DNA of 36,464 bases from Rhizobium tibeticum (GCF_900110205.1 NZ_FOCV01000043.1:1-36464), one strand, 5' to 3'. Shown: positions 1 to 8,098, numbered from the stretch's first letter. Notes: generated from the sequence alone by a model not told the origin. Made by a program: numbers and translations.

Positions 1-264
1 CGAAGCCCCGACTATTCTGTCAGCCTGCACCGCCAATTCCGCCTCAAGTGGACCGGCGTCCCAAATGCCATCCGAGATGAAATGATGCAGGCGGTCATAG
101 CGATCAGGTGCCAGGCGCTCCGCCATCGGCTCGATACTCTTGCGATCTCCCGGCCCGATCAGGCCAGAAACATAGATCGGGCACATCTGCCGACGCTTCT
201 TGTGGCCAAGCTTCTCAACAAACGGCTTCAGCCATTCCGTCAGTGCAACATCCTGCTCTGCCAT
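1..264 (-). CDS. IS701-family transposase, N-terminal part (runs off left edge)
   Basis: Reading leftward from an ATG at 264 there are 88 uninterrupted codons to the window edge. The protein contains the phrases LGHKKRRQMCPIYVSGLIGP and YDRLHHFISDGIWDA, which are typical of the start of IS701-type DDE transposases (about 400 residues). Only the N-terminal fifth is inside the window, so the catalytic DDE residues cannot be checked and intactness is unknown. No terminal inverted repeat is obvious in the 220 bases upstream of the start. It marks the left border as mobile-element-rich DNA. Confidence 0.85.
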   Translation of the reverse strand, partial: MAEQDVALTEWLKPFVEKLGHKKRRQMCPIYVSGLIGPGDRKSIEPMAERLAPDRYDRLHHFISDGIWDAGPLEAELAVQADRIVGAS

Positions 265-488
265 CCTTCGCACCCCTGTTGAAGTGCCAAGGATCGCCGA
301 TCATCGTTAACCGAGGATTAATCTGCCAAAGTAGTGTTAGAAAGCATAGCCCGGTCGAACGCCTTGAAAGGATAATAACCGCAGCATCGACTCGCCGATA
401 ATCATGTGCCAGCGATAGGCGTAAACGGCTGAGCTCGCCCGCTATCATCGGTACCCGCCCGAGCCTGATCCAACAGAAGCGCCATCGG

Positions 489-791
489 CTAGACGAGCCC
501 AAAAGATGAGCGGGCCTCCAGACAGGCGTCGTCTCCTGGGACACAGGCGCGACAAACATCAGGCCGAAGCTCGTAAACCAAGCATGATGTGCTCAAACCA
601 ACGCAGCCGGCCAAGGCAGAGCAGCGCGCGCCGTAACATCGCATTCCTCCCTGATCCTCAGAGATGAAGCGCGGCGGTAAGGAGTCGAGATCAGCTTCTG
701 TCTCAGTGGAAAATCTTGGCCAAGTGGGCGAAAACGAACAGCAAGCGCCGCAGGCCTGGCAGTCAAGGTCAGTCGGAGTGGGCAAAGGCAT
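489..791 (-). CDS. YkgJ-type cysteine-cluster protein
   Basis: A 100-residue protein with the family signature CxxCGxCC at residues 11-18 (DLDCQACGACC), followed by further cysteines in MRCYG, STSCLVYELRP and DVCRAC. This is the layout of the UPF0153/YkgJ family, thought to bind zinc or an iron-sulfur cluster; its biochemical role is not established. The start at 791 has a GGAAAG ribosome-binding site about seven bases upstream. It is slightly short but appears complete, with no membrane segment or signal peptide, so it should be cytoplasmic. Nothing in its neighbours (IS fragment left, cold-shock gene divergent right) explains its job. The family call is firm; the function is open. Confidence 0.8.
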   Translation of the reverse strand: MPLPTPTDLDCQACGACCSFSPTWPRFSTETEADLDSLPPRFISEDQGGMRCYGARCSALAGCVGLSTSCLVYELRPDVCRACVPGDDACLEARSSFGLV

Positions 792-1079
792 GTCTCACTT
801 TCCAAAGTATGAGCGTCGGCTCTTGCTACACGACTTTGTCTATTTTGGCGGCGATCGCTGAAGGTAAGGTGGATGAGCGTGGTGATGTAGCATTGTAGCA
901 TTGGAGCGTCGACGCCACCTCGTTTAAAACCTCCTGGATCAACAAGGTCCTCCGAGCTCGCACGTCGGCCACCAAATGCAATAGTTCCACGCGTGCAATC
1001 GTTGTGGTTGATCGAAACGCATTGGCGCTGTAGGTTCGCCTCGCAATTCAAACGGCCAAGACAATGAAAAGGAACTTTC

Positions 1080-1283
1080 ATGCCGGAAGGTACGGTTAAA
1101 TTCTTCAACAATGACAAGGGATTCGGGTTCATTACGCCAGACAATGGCGGACCGGATGTCTTCGTTCATCTCTCAGCTCTGCAGCGTGGCGCCTCGCTCC
1201 GCGAAGGTGACAAGGTCAGCTACGAAGTGGGCCAGGATCGCAAGACCGGGAAGTCGAAGGCCGAAAACGTCTCCGTCATCTGA
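1080..1283 (+). CDS. Cold-shock protein, CspA family
   Basis: A 67-residue single cold-shock domain. It starts MPEGTVKFFN and carries RNP1 (KGFGFI, about residues 13-18) and RNP2 (VFVHLSA, about 27-33), the aromatic and basic surfaces that bind single-stranded RNA and DNA. Members act as RNA chaperones or transcription antiterminators. Length is normal for the family. AAGGAAC lies just upstream of the ATG. The gene is preceded by nearly 290 bases without another rightward gene, which would suit the long regulatory 5' leader common for csp genes, but I cannot prove a leader structure. It stands alone as a monocistronic unit. Confidence 0.95.
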   Translation: MPEGTVKFFNNDKGFGFITPDNGGPDVFVHLSALQRGASLREGDKVSYEVGQDRKTGKSKAENVSVI

Positions 1284-1301
1284 TCGAATGACCGAATGGT
1301 T

Positions 1302-1340
1302 TTAGCCCAGTCTGTATATTCGGGTGGGCTAACTCTCTAT
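1302..1340 (+). terminator. Possible terminator of the cold-shock gene
   Basis: An inverted repeat TTAGCCCA (1302-1309) / TGGGCTAA (1325-1332) lies 18 bases past the csp stop, with a 15-base loop, followed by CTCTCTAT rather than a clean T run. Position fits an end of the csp transcript; the poor tail makes it a moderate call. Confidence 0.4.
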
Positions 1341-1631
1341 ATCAGAGGGACCTACGGAAAATTCCGGCTCTTCACCTTCGATATGTCAATATGGAGATCG
1401 GGGACTTATCCCGAGCCCGACACCATGCCGAACCGGATCCCTAAAGCCCGCGATTTCCGATAGGTCCAAGTTGCAAGCTCGGCATAGTCCCTCTACGTGT
1501 GCTCGGCTGGAATGCGCCACATCCAGACCTTCCGGTAACGCCACGCAGGTTGCGTTTCGACCCAACTCGGCCGTTAAGCGCATCGGCCTTCTGGTACAGC
1601 CTACGTTGACCGACTGAGCGTCTGTCTTGGT
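1341..1631. other. Intergenic stretch, no supported gene
   Basis: Between the csp hairpin and the stop of the FAD oxidoreductase there is only a 65-codon leftward open frame (1386-1583) without recognisable domain or convincing ribosome-binding site. I see no RNA gene or repeat here. Confidence 0.5.
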
Positions 1632-3017
1632 TTAGGCGGCTGGTCGAATATTTTGGTTAACTCGGAAGAGATTGGCAGGATCGTATTTCTTCTTGATCGC
1701 AGCTAGCCTCGGGTAGTTGTCGCCATAACTCGCCTTAACGCGCGCTTCGCCCTCGTCGTCCATCATGAAATTGACATAGGCGCCGCCGGGATTGAATTTG
1801 TGGACCGCCTCCCAGTAGGCCCGGCCCCAGCGCGTCAGGGCCCCTGCCTGCTGCGGATTGGAATCGATCCCCGCGATCACCATTGACCAGGTGGCGTCCC
1901 TCGCCCCCCAAGCCGTCTCGTCCCTACCGACACGGCGAACGGCGCCATCGATCGGGTAGAGATGCATCAGCGATAGTTCGCTCGGCGCCTTTGCCGACTC
2001 CGAGATGTAGGTATCGATTGCCGCGTCCGGCAGGTCCTTCACGAAATCACCCTTCCAATACCATTGCAGGCCCTTCGGGAAGAACGGGTCGAATAATCCC
2101 TGTATAGCGGGGAACGGCATCACCCCCATCCAATTGAAGAAGGGCGCCGGAAGCTTGTCAAGGAGCGGCGCCAGCGCGCGTCTGCCATCCTCTTCGGTCC
2201 CGTTAAAGCTGGAGATTATGGCGCAGGCCCGCTTGCCCCACGCCTCGCGCGGGAACGGGTCCATCGAGGGCACCGTCTTCAGCCCGACAAAAACACCTAG
2301 CTCTTCGGGCGACTTCGGCAGGAAGTCGCGATACGCACTCATGATTTCCTTGCCATGGAGCGCGGCGTCCCAGAAAATCGGCCCGGCAAATACCATCTTC
2401 ACCGGATGGGCCTGGAACAGAAAACTCGTCACCACCCCGAAATTGCCGCCGCCGCCTCGAAGGGCCCAGAACAGATCCGGGTTCTCCTTCTGACTCGCTG
2501 TCACGAAGCTGCCATCGGCCAACACCACGTCGGCTTCAAGCAGGTTGTCGATGGTGAGGCCATACTTTCGCGTCAGATAGCCCGAGCCGCCGCCAAGCGT
2601 CAGCCCCGCGACCCCGGTTGTGGAAACGATGCCGAAGGGGACAGCGAGCCCAAAGGCATGGGTGGCGTGGTCAACATCACCTGACGTACAGCCGGGGCCA
2701 ACACGCACAGTCCGGCTTGACGGGTCAATGCGCACTCCCTTCATTGTCGATAGATCGATGACCAACCCATCATCGCAGCCGCCAAGGCCGGGGCCGTTGT
2801 GACCGCCACCGCGGATGGCGACGAGCAACCCGTTGTCGCGGCCAAAATTCACCGCAGAAATCACATCAGCAACATCAGCGCAGCGAGCAATCATCAATGG
2901 GTGCTTATCGATCATGCCATTGTAAAGCTGGCGGGCCTCTTCATATTCAGGATCGCCAGCTTGAATGAGACTGCCGCGGATTGCTCCAGCGAATTTTGTC
3001 ACATCCTCATCGCGCAT
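1632..3017 (-). CDS. FAD-linked oxidoreductase, berberine-bridge/6-hydroxynicotine oxidase type
   Basis: A 461-residue VAO-fold flavoenzyme. The N-terminal FAD-binding domain contains the flavinylation loop RGGGHN (about residues 69-74), whose histidine normally forms the 8-alpha-histidyl FAD bond, then TGVAGLTLGGGSGYL (about 134-148) and WALRGGGGNFGVVT. The C-terminus has the BBE motif YVNFMMDDEG...YGDNYPRLAAIKKKYDP...FRVNQNI. Such enzymes oxidise alcohols, sugars or amines with O2; the substrate cannot be told here. The cysteine that forms the second flavin bond in plant BBEs is replaced (FGIVSTTG), so mono-covalent FAD is expected. I chose the start at 3017 because GGGAGGA precedes it directly; an in-frame ATG at 3041 has no such site. 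No signal peptide. Monocistronic. Confidence 0.9.
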   Translation of the reverse strand: MRDEDVTKFAGAIRGSLIQAGDPEYEEARQLYNGMIDKHPLMIARCADVADVISAVNFGRDNGLLVAIRGGGHNGPGLGGCDDGLVIDLSTMKGVRIDPSSRTVRVGPGCTSGDVDHATHAFGLAVPFGIVSTTGVAGLTLGGGSGYLTRKYGLTIDNLLEADVVLADGSFVTASQKENPDLFWALRGGGGNFGVVTSFLFQAHPVKMVFAGPIFWDAALHGKEIMSAYRDFLPKSPEELGVFVGLKTVPSMDPFPREAWGKRACAIISSFNGTEEDGRRALAPLLDKLPAPFFNWMGVMPFPAIQGLFDPFFPKGLQWYWKGDFVKDLPDAAIDTYISESAKAPSELSLMHLYPIDGAVRRVGRDETAWGARDATWSMVIAGIDSNPQQAGALTRWGRAYWEAVHKFNPGGAYVNFMMDDEGEARVKASYGDNYPRLAAIKKKYDPANLFRVNQNIRPAA

Positions 3018-3267
3018 GATCTTTCCTCCCAGGATTATCAATGGCTTAGCAGATGGTCATCATCGAAGGGCGGGATCAAACTTACCACGAACTAAGCCAA
3101 TCGAAAAGTGGCGACGCGTTTCGATCGGTTGAAGGCAGATGGCGCCACGGATACCCAGCCGGTAATTCCAACTCTGCAAAAAGGTAACTAGCAGAATTTC
3201 CTACCACTTCTTCTTTCCGCCCTATCTGGACTTTAGAGGCGACTCTTCAGAGGTGCAGCTTAGGGAA

Positions 3268-3313
3268 GGGCTGTGTGAAAAACGCCGCTTCTAAAAATCC
3301 CCTTAGAATTTAG
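3268..3313. mobile_element. Possible insertion-sequence end remnant
   Basis: The string GGGCTGTGTGAAAAACG (3268-3284) resembles the terminal repeat style of several alphaproteobacterial insertion sequences (GGCTGTGTGAAAA...). It sits immediately before the point where homology to a dipeptide permease begins in mid-gene (3314). I see no transposase beside it, so this would be a scar that explains the truncation. Resemblance is from memory, so confidence is low. Confidence 0.3.
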
Positions 3314-3430
3314 GGCGGCGTCTTCGTAATCGTGCTGCTCTATGTGCTGACCAATCTCATCGCCGATCTTTCCCAGAGCCTGATCGATCCGCGCGAGCGC
3401 GCTCGCATTGCCTCCGGGCGGGGGCGATAG
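3314..3430 (+). pseudogene. 3' remnant of a dipeptide/oligopeptide ABC permease (DppB type)
   Basis: Thirty-eight codons ending at TAG 3428-3430 encode GGVFVIVLLYVLTNLIADL followed by SQSLIDPRERAR. This is the last transmembrane helix and cytoplasmic tail that end nearly all DppB/OppB-type permeases (VLxNLxxDLxxxxxDPR). The rest of the gene (about 270 codons) is missing; homology stops abruptly at 3314 next to a possible insertion-sequence scar. There is no start codon, so it is a dead fragment. It lies one base before the DppC-type remnant, as in a functional dpp operon. Confidence 0.8.
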
Positions 3431-3431
3431 A

Positions 3432-4043
3432 ATGGCCGGGCTTCTCGATCTCTCTCGCCGCCCCGGCAGCACTTTCGCACTCATCGCGTGACGCTTCTCT
3501 GTCTGGGCGCGATCGCCGCGCCGTTGATTGCACCGTATGGACCGAACGCCATCGCGCCCGGCAACCAACTTATGGATCCGTCGCTTCGGCCGCGATATCC
3601 TGAGCCGCCCGATCTATGGTTCACGGGTAGCACTCGGCATTTCGCTCTCGGTCATCGCCATCTCGCGCGGCGCTCGCGCCACGGACCATCGACATCTTCA
3701 TCGTCGGTATCTTCGATATCGTCACCTCGTTTCCGAGTATCATCCTGGCGCTGGTCGCGGTTTGTGGCCCAGGCCTCGGCAATGTCGCTGCTCGTCAGCA
3801 TCGTCTTCATTCCTCATTTCGGCCGCGTCGCCCGCGCCCAAACGATCGCCATCCGCAATAGCCCCTTCATCGAAGCCGAAAGGGTTCTCGGGCGGAGACC
3901 TGTCGGGTAATCTGCACCACGTCACGCCTAACATCATCGGCCCCATCTTCGTGCTGGCCCGCATGGATATTCCCGTCGTCATCACCATCGAGGCGGGCCT
4001 GAGTTCCCTCGGTCTTGGCGTGCGCCCGCCGCTTGCAAGCTGA
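3432..4043 (+). pseudogene. Frameshifted dipeptide ABC permease (DppC type)
   Basis: DppC homology is spread over all three rightward frames. ATG 3432 opens MAGLLDLSRRPGSTFALIA and stops at 3489. A second frame continues LLCLGAIAAPLIAPYGPN (from 3491). A third gives RFGRDILSRPIYGSRVALGI (about 3582-3645). Another gives DIFIVGIFDIVTSFPSIILA (from about 3691). Then LLVSIVFIPHFGRVARAQTI, which covers the EAA-loop region, and finally PNIIGPIFVLARMDIPVVIT up to the stop at 4041-4043. At least five frame changes show an old, decayed gene. The conserved RFGRD and VARAQ motifs make the family certain. A 3' part is missing: after LGLGVRPP the sequence passes directly into an ATPase remnant. Confidence 0.88.
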
Positions 4044-4453
4044 GGGCGTTTCGCGATCGCCTGGGGCTGAGCTATCTGCTCATCTCCCACAATCTCAATG
4101 TCGTCGGCCGCGTTACCGATGACGTTGCGGTGATGTATCTCGGGCAGATCGTCGAAAGCGGGCCAACGGCCGCATTGTTTCGCGATCCGCCACGTCCCTA
4201 TACGCGGGCGCTTCTCTCGGCCAACCTGATGCTCGATCCCGATCGCCGCCGCGAGCGCGTCGTGCTTTCCGGTGAGTTACCGAGCCCCAGCAACCCGCAT
4301 TCCGGATGCCGCTTCCATAAGCTGTCCGTTGGCCCAGCCGAGATGCGCCAGCGAAGCTTCGTCCTTCAGGCCGGGGCGGATGGACGCAGCGTCGCATGCC
4401 ACTGCCCGCTCGCAACCGAACCGGTTGTCATGTCTCAGGCGATAGCGGGATAG
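4044..4453 (+). pseudogene. 3' remnant of an oligopeptide ABC ATPase (DppF/OppF type)
   Basis: From about 4040 the frame encodes LGLSYLLISHNLNVVGRVTD (the H-loop region), VAVMYLGQIVESGPTAALF and PRPYTRALLSANLMLDPDRR, then a SGELPSPSNPHSGCRFH tail, ending at TAG 4451-4453. This is the last third of a DppD/DppF-type ATPase; the Walker A, signature and Walker B parts are absent. The join to the DppC remnant shares a few bases in a different frame, so a deletion removed the end of dppC, all of dppD and most of dppF. The C-terminal cysteine-rich HTRCP-like motif is degraded to HKLSVG, consistent with decay. The end overlaps the convergent gene at 4435-5241 by 19 bases. Confidence 0.85.
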
Positions 4454-5241
4454 CCATGACACACAGCACCCCGATCAAGCTGCGCCAGCACTTCGTAGTC
4501 GGCATCGCCGAGCAGACTGATGCCGCGCAGCGAGAGCGTGTCGCAGACTTTCGCAAGCACGGCATCCGCGATCGTCTCCGCCAAAGCGCGGCGCAGGATC
4601 CCCAGGTCCTTTGCGGACGTCGCGGCGGCCGTGATGAAGGGCAGGCCCGGCCCCTTCGCCGTCTCCGCGAGGATGCGCACGCCTGCGACACAGTCGGGAT
4701 CGAAACGCAGGGTGTTGCCGAAGGTTACGCAGTCGATCGCCGCGACATCCGCCTCCCCGCTCGATACAGCATCGATGCTTGCCCGATGACCGCCGGTCTC
4801 CAGCACCGCGGAGAAGAACCGGCCATCGACGGCATGAGGCGCCACGAAGGCGCGGAACAGGTTGTAGCCGGAATTGCTGCCGGGCTCATTGATCGCAGCG
4901 CGCGTGCCCCTCATGTCCGCAATCGACTGTGCGGGCGACTTCGCATTGACGATTACGAAGCTGCATATGAGCGGCCCATCGCAGCCCGGCAGTCCATAGA
5001 CGGGCGACGCCACCAGCTGCACCTTATCGCGGAGATGCTGGACGTAGGGGTATCCGCAGGTCTGGCCGAACAGCAGGTCAGGGCGAAGCCACGCCTCGTC
5101 GTAGCGGACTTCGTCGTCGAGCGCCTCCGGCGCGTCGAGCACATAGGCGCGAATGCGCTTGCGCAGCGCCTCCCAGAGCAGCCGCGTCGCCTCCATGATC
5201 GGTGGCGGGCTGACGTACATGGCGAGGCTGGCAAGGGGCAT
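4435..5241 (-). CDS. PhnD-like (phosphate/phosphonate-type) substrate-binding protein, no signal peptide
   Basis: A 268-residue protein of the PhnD-like periplasmic-binding family. Visible family features are the early DLLFGQTCGYPYVQHL region, the hinge-type LICSFVIVNAKSPAQSIADM, INEPGSNSGYNLFR, and TGGHRASIDAVSSGEADVAA followed by IDCVTFG. These form the two-lobed binding fold. There is no hydrophobic N-terminal signal (MPLASLAMYVSPPPIMEATR), as in the single-gene cytoplasmic-looking members common in Rhizobiaceae, and no permease or ATPase lies next to it. It may therefore bind a ligand in the cytoplasm, or be exported by other means. A GCGGAG site precedes ATG 5241. It converges on the dead dpp remnant, overlapping it by 19 bases. 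The ligand is unknown. Confidence 0.78.
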   Translation of the reverse strand: MPLASLAMYVSPPPIMEATRLLWEALRKRIRAYVLDAPEALDDEVRYDEAWLRPDLLFGQTCGYPYVQHLRDKVQLVASPVYGLPGCDGPLICSFVIVNAKSPAQSIADMRGTRAAINEPGSNSGYNLFRAFVAPHAVDGRFFSAVLETGGHRASIDAVSSGEADVAAIDCVTFGNTLRFDPDCVAGVRILAETAKGPGLPFITAAATSAKDLGILRRALAETIADAVLAKVCDTLSLRGISLLGDADYEVLAQLDRGAVCHGYPAIA

Positions 5242-5807
5242 CGGACGAACTCCGCAAAAGTGACTCGAAACCTATGCAATGCATAGATTTAAATCGCAAT
5301 GGGATTTCGTCGTTGAAAGGATGCCTGCCGTGAACCTGCCCTCTCGAAGCCTGACGCGCGGAGATCGGCACTCCCTCCCCTGGCGCCGCTAAGCCCTGTT
5401 CCTGATATTCGTCGCGCACCACCCCTGGAATACCAAGAAGCGGGAGACTGATCTGAGTTACGGCATGCCAGCCGATGTCGAGGAGGCATTGCGGCCGTTG
5501 AGCAACTGAGCGTATCCGGCCCGCACGGCCTTTTCGCACAGAGCGATGCCCACCAATCCGACAGCGGTTGGACATACCCCCATCGTGCTGCACCGGTAAA
5601 GATCTCGGTGGAGACTGCCGGGCCGTACCCAGATCTCAGGTGAGGAAAGGCCCAACGGATTCTCTGTTATCCTTCATCCGGGGGACCATCACCTGGTGAC
5701 GAGAAACCAGTTGTTCCTGATCCGTTATGAAGATGAGTTACGATCTGGAGACGGTGATTTTCACATCTGCCTTCAACTATAGTGGCATTTGCTACCGGAC
5801 GGCGTAT
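5242..5807. other. Intergenic stretch, no supported gene
   Basis: Between the PhnD-like gene and the ureohydrolase are 566 bases. Leftward frames exist (for example 5458-5655, containing VGLVGIALCEKAVRAGYAQL) but I do not recognise them and they lack clear start signals; they may be gene debris. An 11-base perfect palindrome TCACCTGGTGA sits at 5689-5699. Confidence 0.45.
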
Positions 5808-6851
5808 TTAGGCCCTCACCGCCGGGCTGAACACCAAGAGGCTCAGGATCTCGAACAGCACCTGTGCACCGGCCTGTGCGGTGTTGGTGGTGCTGTCATA
5901 CTGCGGGGCCACCTCCACGACATCGCCACCGACGAAATTCAGACCTTTCAGACCCCGCAGCAGCTCGAGCGCTTCACGGCTGGTGAGGCCGCCGATCTCG
6001 GGCGTTCCAGTGCCTGGCGCAAAGGCCGGGTCGAGACTGTCGATATCGAACGACAGATAGGTGGGGCCATCGCCGACGATTTGCCGGGCTTTCTCAATAA
6101 TCGCGGGGATGCCCATGCCGTTGATTTCCTCCGCATGGATCACCGTCATGCCGGATTCATAGGAGAACTCCCAGAGATATTCAGCAGGTCCCCTGATGCC
6201 GATCTGGATGGTGCGGGTCGGATCGAGAACGCCATCCAGAACGGCATTGCGCATGGGACCACCGTGATGGAATTTCGTCTGATCGAACGGGCCACCCGTG
6301 TCGCAATGGGCGTCGATATGGATGAGGCCGACCGGCTCCTTGGCGCCGACTGCCTTGAGAATTGGATGCGTTATGGAATGGTCACCACCGACGCAGACCG
6401 GAATGATACCTGCTTCGACGATCTTGCGGATTGCCGCCTCGATATTCTCATGGCATTGCTCCAGCCGGTAGCGGCTGCCGAATGGGATGTCACCGATATC
6501 GGCTAGACGCAGATCGTAGGCCGGAGCGCAGTCGAGCACATGATTATACGGACCAATGCGTTCAATGCCGCGCACGGCCCTTGGTCCAAATCGCGAGCCC
6601 GGCCGATTGCTGACGCCGAGATCCATGGGGACGCCGACAGTCGCGACCTGTAGGTCGCCGAAATCGGGGGCGGCGAAATCGACTTCCCTGTATGGCAAAC
6701 CTGCGAAGGTCGAAATGCCGGAATAGGGGGCAGCGCGTGTGCCCCCCTTGAAAATCTTTTCGGCGACACGGCGAAAGCGGGGATCGAAGAACTCGGCGCT
6801 ATCGGCAAATTTCTTGCGCAGGTCCTCAAGGTGCTTCTTCAATTCAACCAT
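5808..6851 (-). CDS. Ureohydrolase (agmatinase/guanidinobutyrase-like)
   Basis: A 347-residue arginase/agmatinase-fold enzyme that hydrolyses a guanidino group to urea plus amine at a binuclear metal site (Mn, or Ni in some members). Metal-ligand motifs are complete: GGDHS (about 155-159), HIDAHCD (about 178-184) and SFDIDSLDP (about 267-275). The substrate loop reads KFHHGGPMRNA, where arginases and agmatinases differ. The N-terminal extension of about 60 residues is longer than in E. coli SpeB and recalls guanidinobutyrase, guanidinopropionase and guanidine-hydrolase members, so the exact guanidino substrate is open. Start 6851 has GGAAGGA upstream; an in-frame start at 6914 does not. It is third in a leftward unit with the TetR and NTF2-like genes and faces a polyamine-type importer, so import and cleavage of one guanidino compound is the likely job. 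Confidence 0.88.
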   Translation of the reverse strand: MVELKKHLEDLRKKFADSAEFFDPRFRRVAEKIFKGGTRAAPYSGISTFAGLPYREVDFAAPDFGDLQVATVGVPMDLGVSNRPGSRFGPRAVRGIERIGPYNHVLDCAPAYDLRLADIGDIPFGSRYRLEQCHENIEAAIRKIVEAGIIPVCVGGDHSITHPILKAVGAKEPVGLIHIDAHCDTGGPFDQTKFHHGGPMRNAVLDGVLDPTRTIQIGIRGPAEYLWEFSYESGMTVIHAEEINGMGIPAIIEKARQIVGDGPTYLSFDIDSLDPAFAPGTGTPEIGGLTSREALELLRGLKGLNFVGGDVVEVAPQYDSTTNTAQAGAQVLFEILSLLVFSPAVRA

Positions 6852-6945
6852 CGTCCTGTCCTTCCTATAAAATTGCGCGGCATTATGACTGACGGGCGCA
6901 AGCCCGGGCGACAAGTATTTTGCGGACTGCCTCGATCGTCAGCAC

Positions 6946-7338
6946 TTACGGCCGCGGCGAAAGGTGCTCGTGGATTGCCAGCCACTCGCCCGTTGCTTGC
7001 TTCTCGAAAACGATCGTTTCGCGCTCGGTGCTCGTCGAAGGCTCGCCGTTGAAGGCAAGGTCCGTCTCGACGGAGTGGGTGAATATGGCAACGGAGCCGG
7101 CGATCTGGACATCCCTGTCGCTTGAACGGCAGGCGCAAACACGAAATCCGTCGCGTGTCTCCCACAATGTCCATTCGGACTCATACTCTGCGCGCGTGCG
7201 AAGGCAACGGTCGAGATTATGAAATATGAAGGTGGCCTGGGGCGCAAAGGCCGAGAAGTAGCCGTCGCGGTCGTGTCTGCCGAAAGCCGCGACGAGGCGA
7301 TCTGCTGCCGCAAGCACAGCGTGTTCCTGGTGTTCCAT
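6946..7338 (-). CDS. NTF2/SnoaL-like small protein
   Basis: A 130-residue alpha+beta-barrel protein of the nuclear transport factor 2-like superfamily. Visible features are the opening helix (AVLAAADRLVAAFGRHDRDG), the FSAFAPQATFIFHNLD strand pair, a mid WTLWETRDGF segment, and the final GEWLAIHEHLSPRP, typical of the calcium/calmodulin-kinase-association or DUF4440-like branch. Some members are small enzymes, others bind ligands; there is no clear catalytic triad to decide. It starts 15 bases after the TetR stop and ends 94 bases before the ureohydrolase start, so all three probably share one transcript. A role in handling the same imported compound is an inference from position only. Confidence 0.8.
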   Translation of the reverse strand: MEHQEHAVLAAADRLVAAFGRHDRDGYFSAFAPQATFIFHNLDRCLRTRAEYESEWTLWETRDGFRVCACRSSDRDVQIAGSVAIFTHSVETDLAFNGEPSTSTERETIVFEKQATGEWLAIHEHLSPRP

Positions 7339-7353
7339 CCGTGACGTTCCCTG

Positions 7354-7980
7354 CTATTGAATTTTGGGGCTGCTGATCAAAACGGCAAGCGGCCTGTTCT
7401 GCCGTGCGACGCGTTCCTTGAGTGTCTCAAGCGTCATCGCGTCATCTTTGACGAACTCAAGGAACATCATGTTGAGGTTGTTGAAGGCCATCTGACCCAC
7501 CGCAACCGCGTCGATCCCCGGCATGACAGCGCCGCGAAGCTGCAGTTTCTGGACCAGCATTGAAACCTGATCGCACAGGCGCCCGTCGAGTTCGGTATAT
7601 CGGCGGCTGAACGGGCTCTCGGGCTGCTGGATGGAGATCGCCATGGCCGTGCGCCACATCTCTTTGCTGAGATAGACGAGCGAATGATCGAAATACTGGT
7701 CGATCAGGACTTGAAGGGCTTCCAGCGTCGTGGCCGGTGGATTTTCAACGATGCTCTTGCCGGACGCCAAGACTTCTTCGACTTCCATGGAAACGGTGGC
7801 GACCAGGATGTCTCCCTTGTTTTCATAGTAGTTGTAGAAAGTGCCGACCGACACCTCTGCACGCTCGGCTATGTCCTCGATGCGGGCGCTGTCATATCCG
7901 ACCTCCCGAAAAAGGCTCGTCGCCGCTTCCAGTATGCGGCGATTGCGATCGGCTTTCTGCTTGGCGCGCAGTCCCGTCAT
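7354..7980 (-). CDS. TetR/AcrR-family regulator
   Basis: A 208-residue TetR-family repressor. The DNA-binding domain is at about residues 8-55, with RRILEAATSLFREVGYD, a recognition helix VSVGTFYNYYENKGDIL and the usual IEDIAERA turn. The C-terminal two-thirds form a variable ligand-binding domain. I chose ATG 7980 (MTGLRAKQ), with GAGAGAG upstream, over an in-frame ATG at 8019 that would put an unusual MIFEGIHYLRES tail in front and run into the shared promoter. It is divergent from the PotD-like gene with a 118-base gap and heads the leftward unit with the NTF2-like and ureohydrolase genes. It very likely controls both directions and senses the imported compound or a metabolite. Confidence 0.92.
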   Translation of the reverse strand: MTGLRAKQKADRNRRILEAATSLFREVGYDSARIEDIAERAEVSVGTFYNYYENKGDILVATVSMEVEEVLASGKSIVENPPATTLEALQVLIDQYFDHSLVYLSKEMWRTAMAISIQQPESPFSRRYTELDGRLCDQVSMLVQKLQLRGAVMPGIDAVAVGQMAFNNLNMMFLEFVKDDAMTLETLKERVARQNRPLAVLISSPKIQ

Positions 7981-8020
7981 GATCGACTCTCTCAAATAAT
8001 GAATGCCCTCAAAAATCATA

Positions 8021-8049
8021 TTGACTTAAAAAATGAACTCATTCAATCT
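8021..8049 (+). promoter_or_regulatory. Promoter of the importer operon with a possible TetR operator
   Basis: TTGACT at 8021-8026 matches a -35 box; a weak -10 (AATCTT or CAATCT) lies 17-18 bases on. Between them sits AATGA-AC-TCATT (8032-8043), a palindrome with 5-base arms, well placed for a TetR dimer to block RNA polymerase. A related AATGAATG is at 7998-8005 near the regulator's own start. The importer's first start codon is 50 bases downstream. Confidence 0.4.
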
Positions 8050-8098
8050 TTTTCGTGAAGGCGCCGGAATGAGCGTCACCGACAGAGGGCAAAACATC

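Noticed and set aside
1386..1583. 65-codon leftward open frame between csp and the FAD oxidoreductase
   Set aside because: No recognisable domain and no clear ribosome-binding site; looks like chance coding potential in GC-rich DNA.
4396..5286. Long rightward open frame opposite the PhnD-like gene
   Set aside because: Arginine-rich shadow translation of the opposite strand; the minus-strand product has clear family motifs.
5458..5655. Leftward frame containing VGLVGIALCEKAVRAGYAQL
   Set aside because: Partly protein-like, but without a family, a start signal or an intact length; treated as possible debris.
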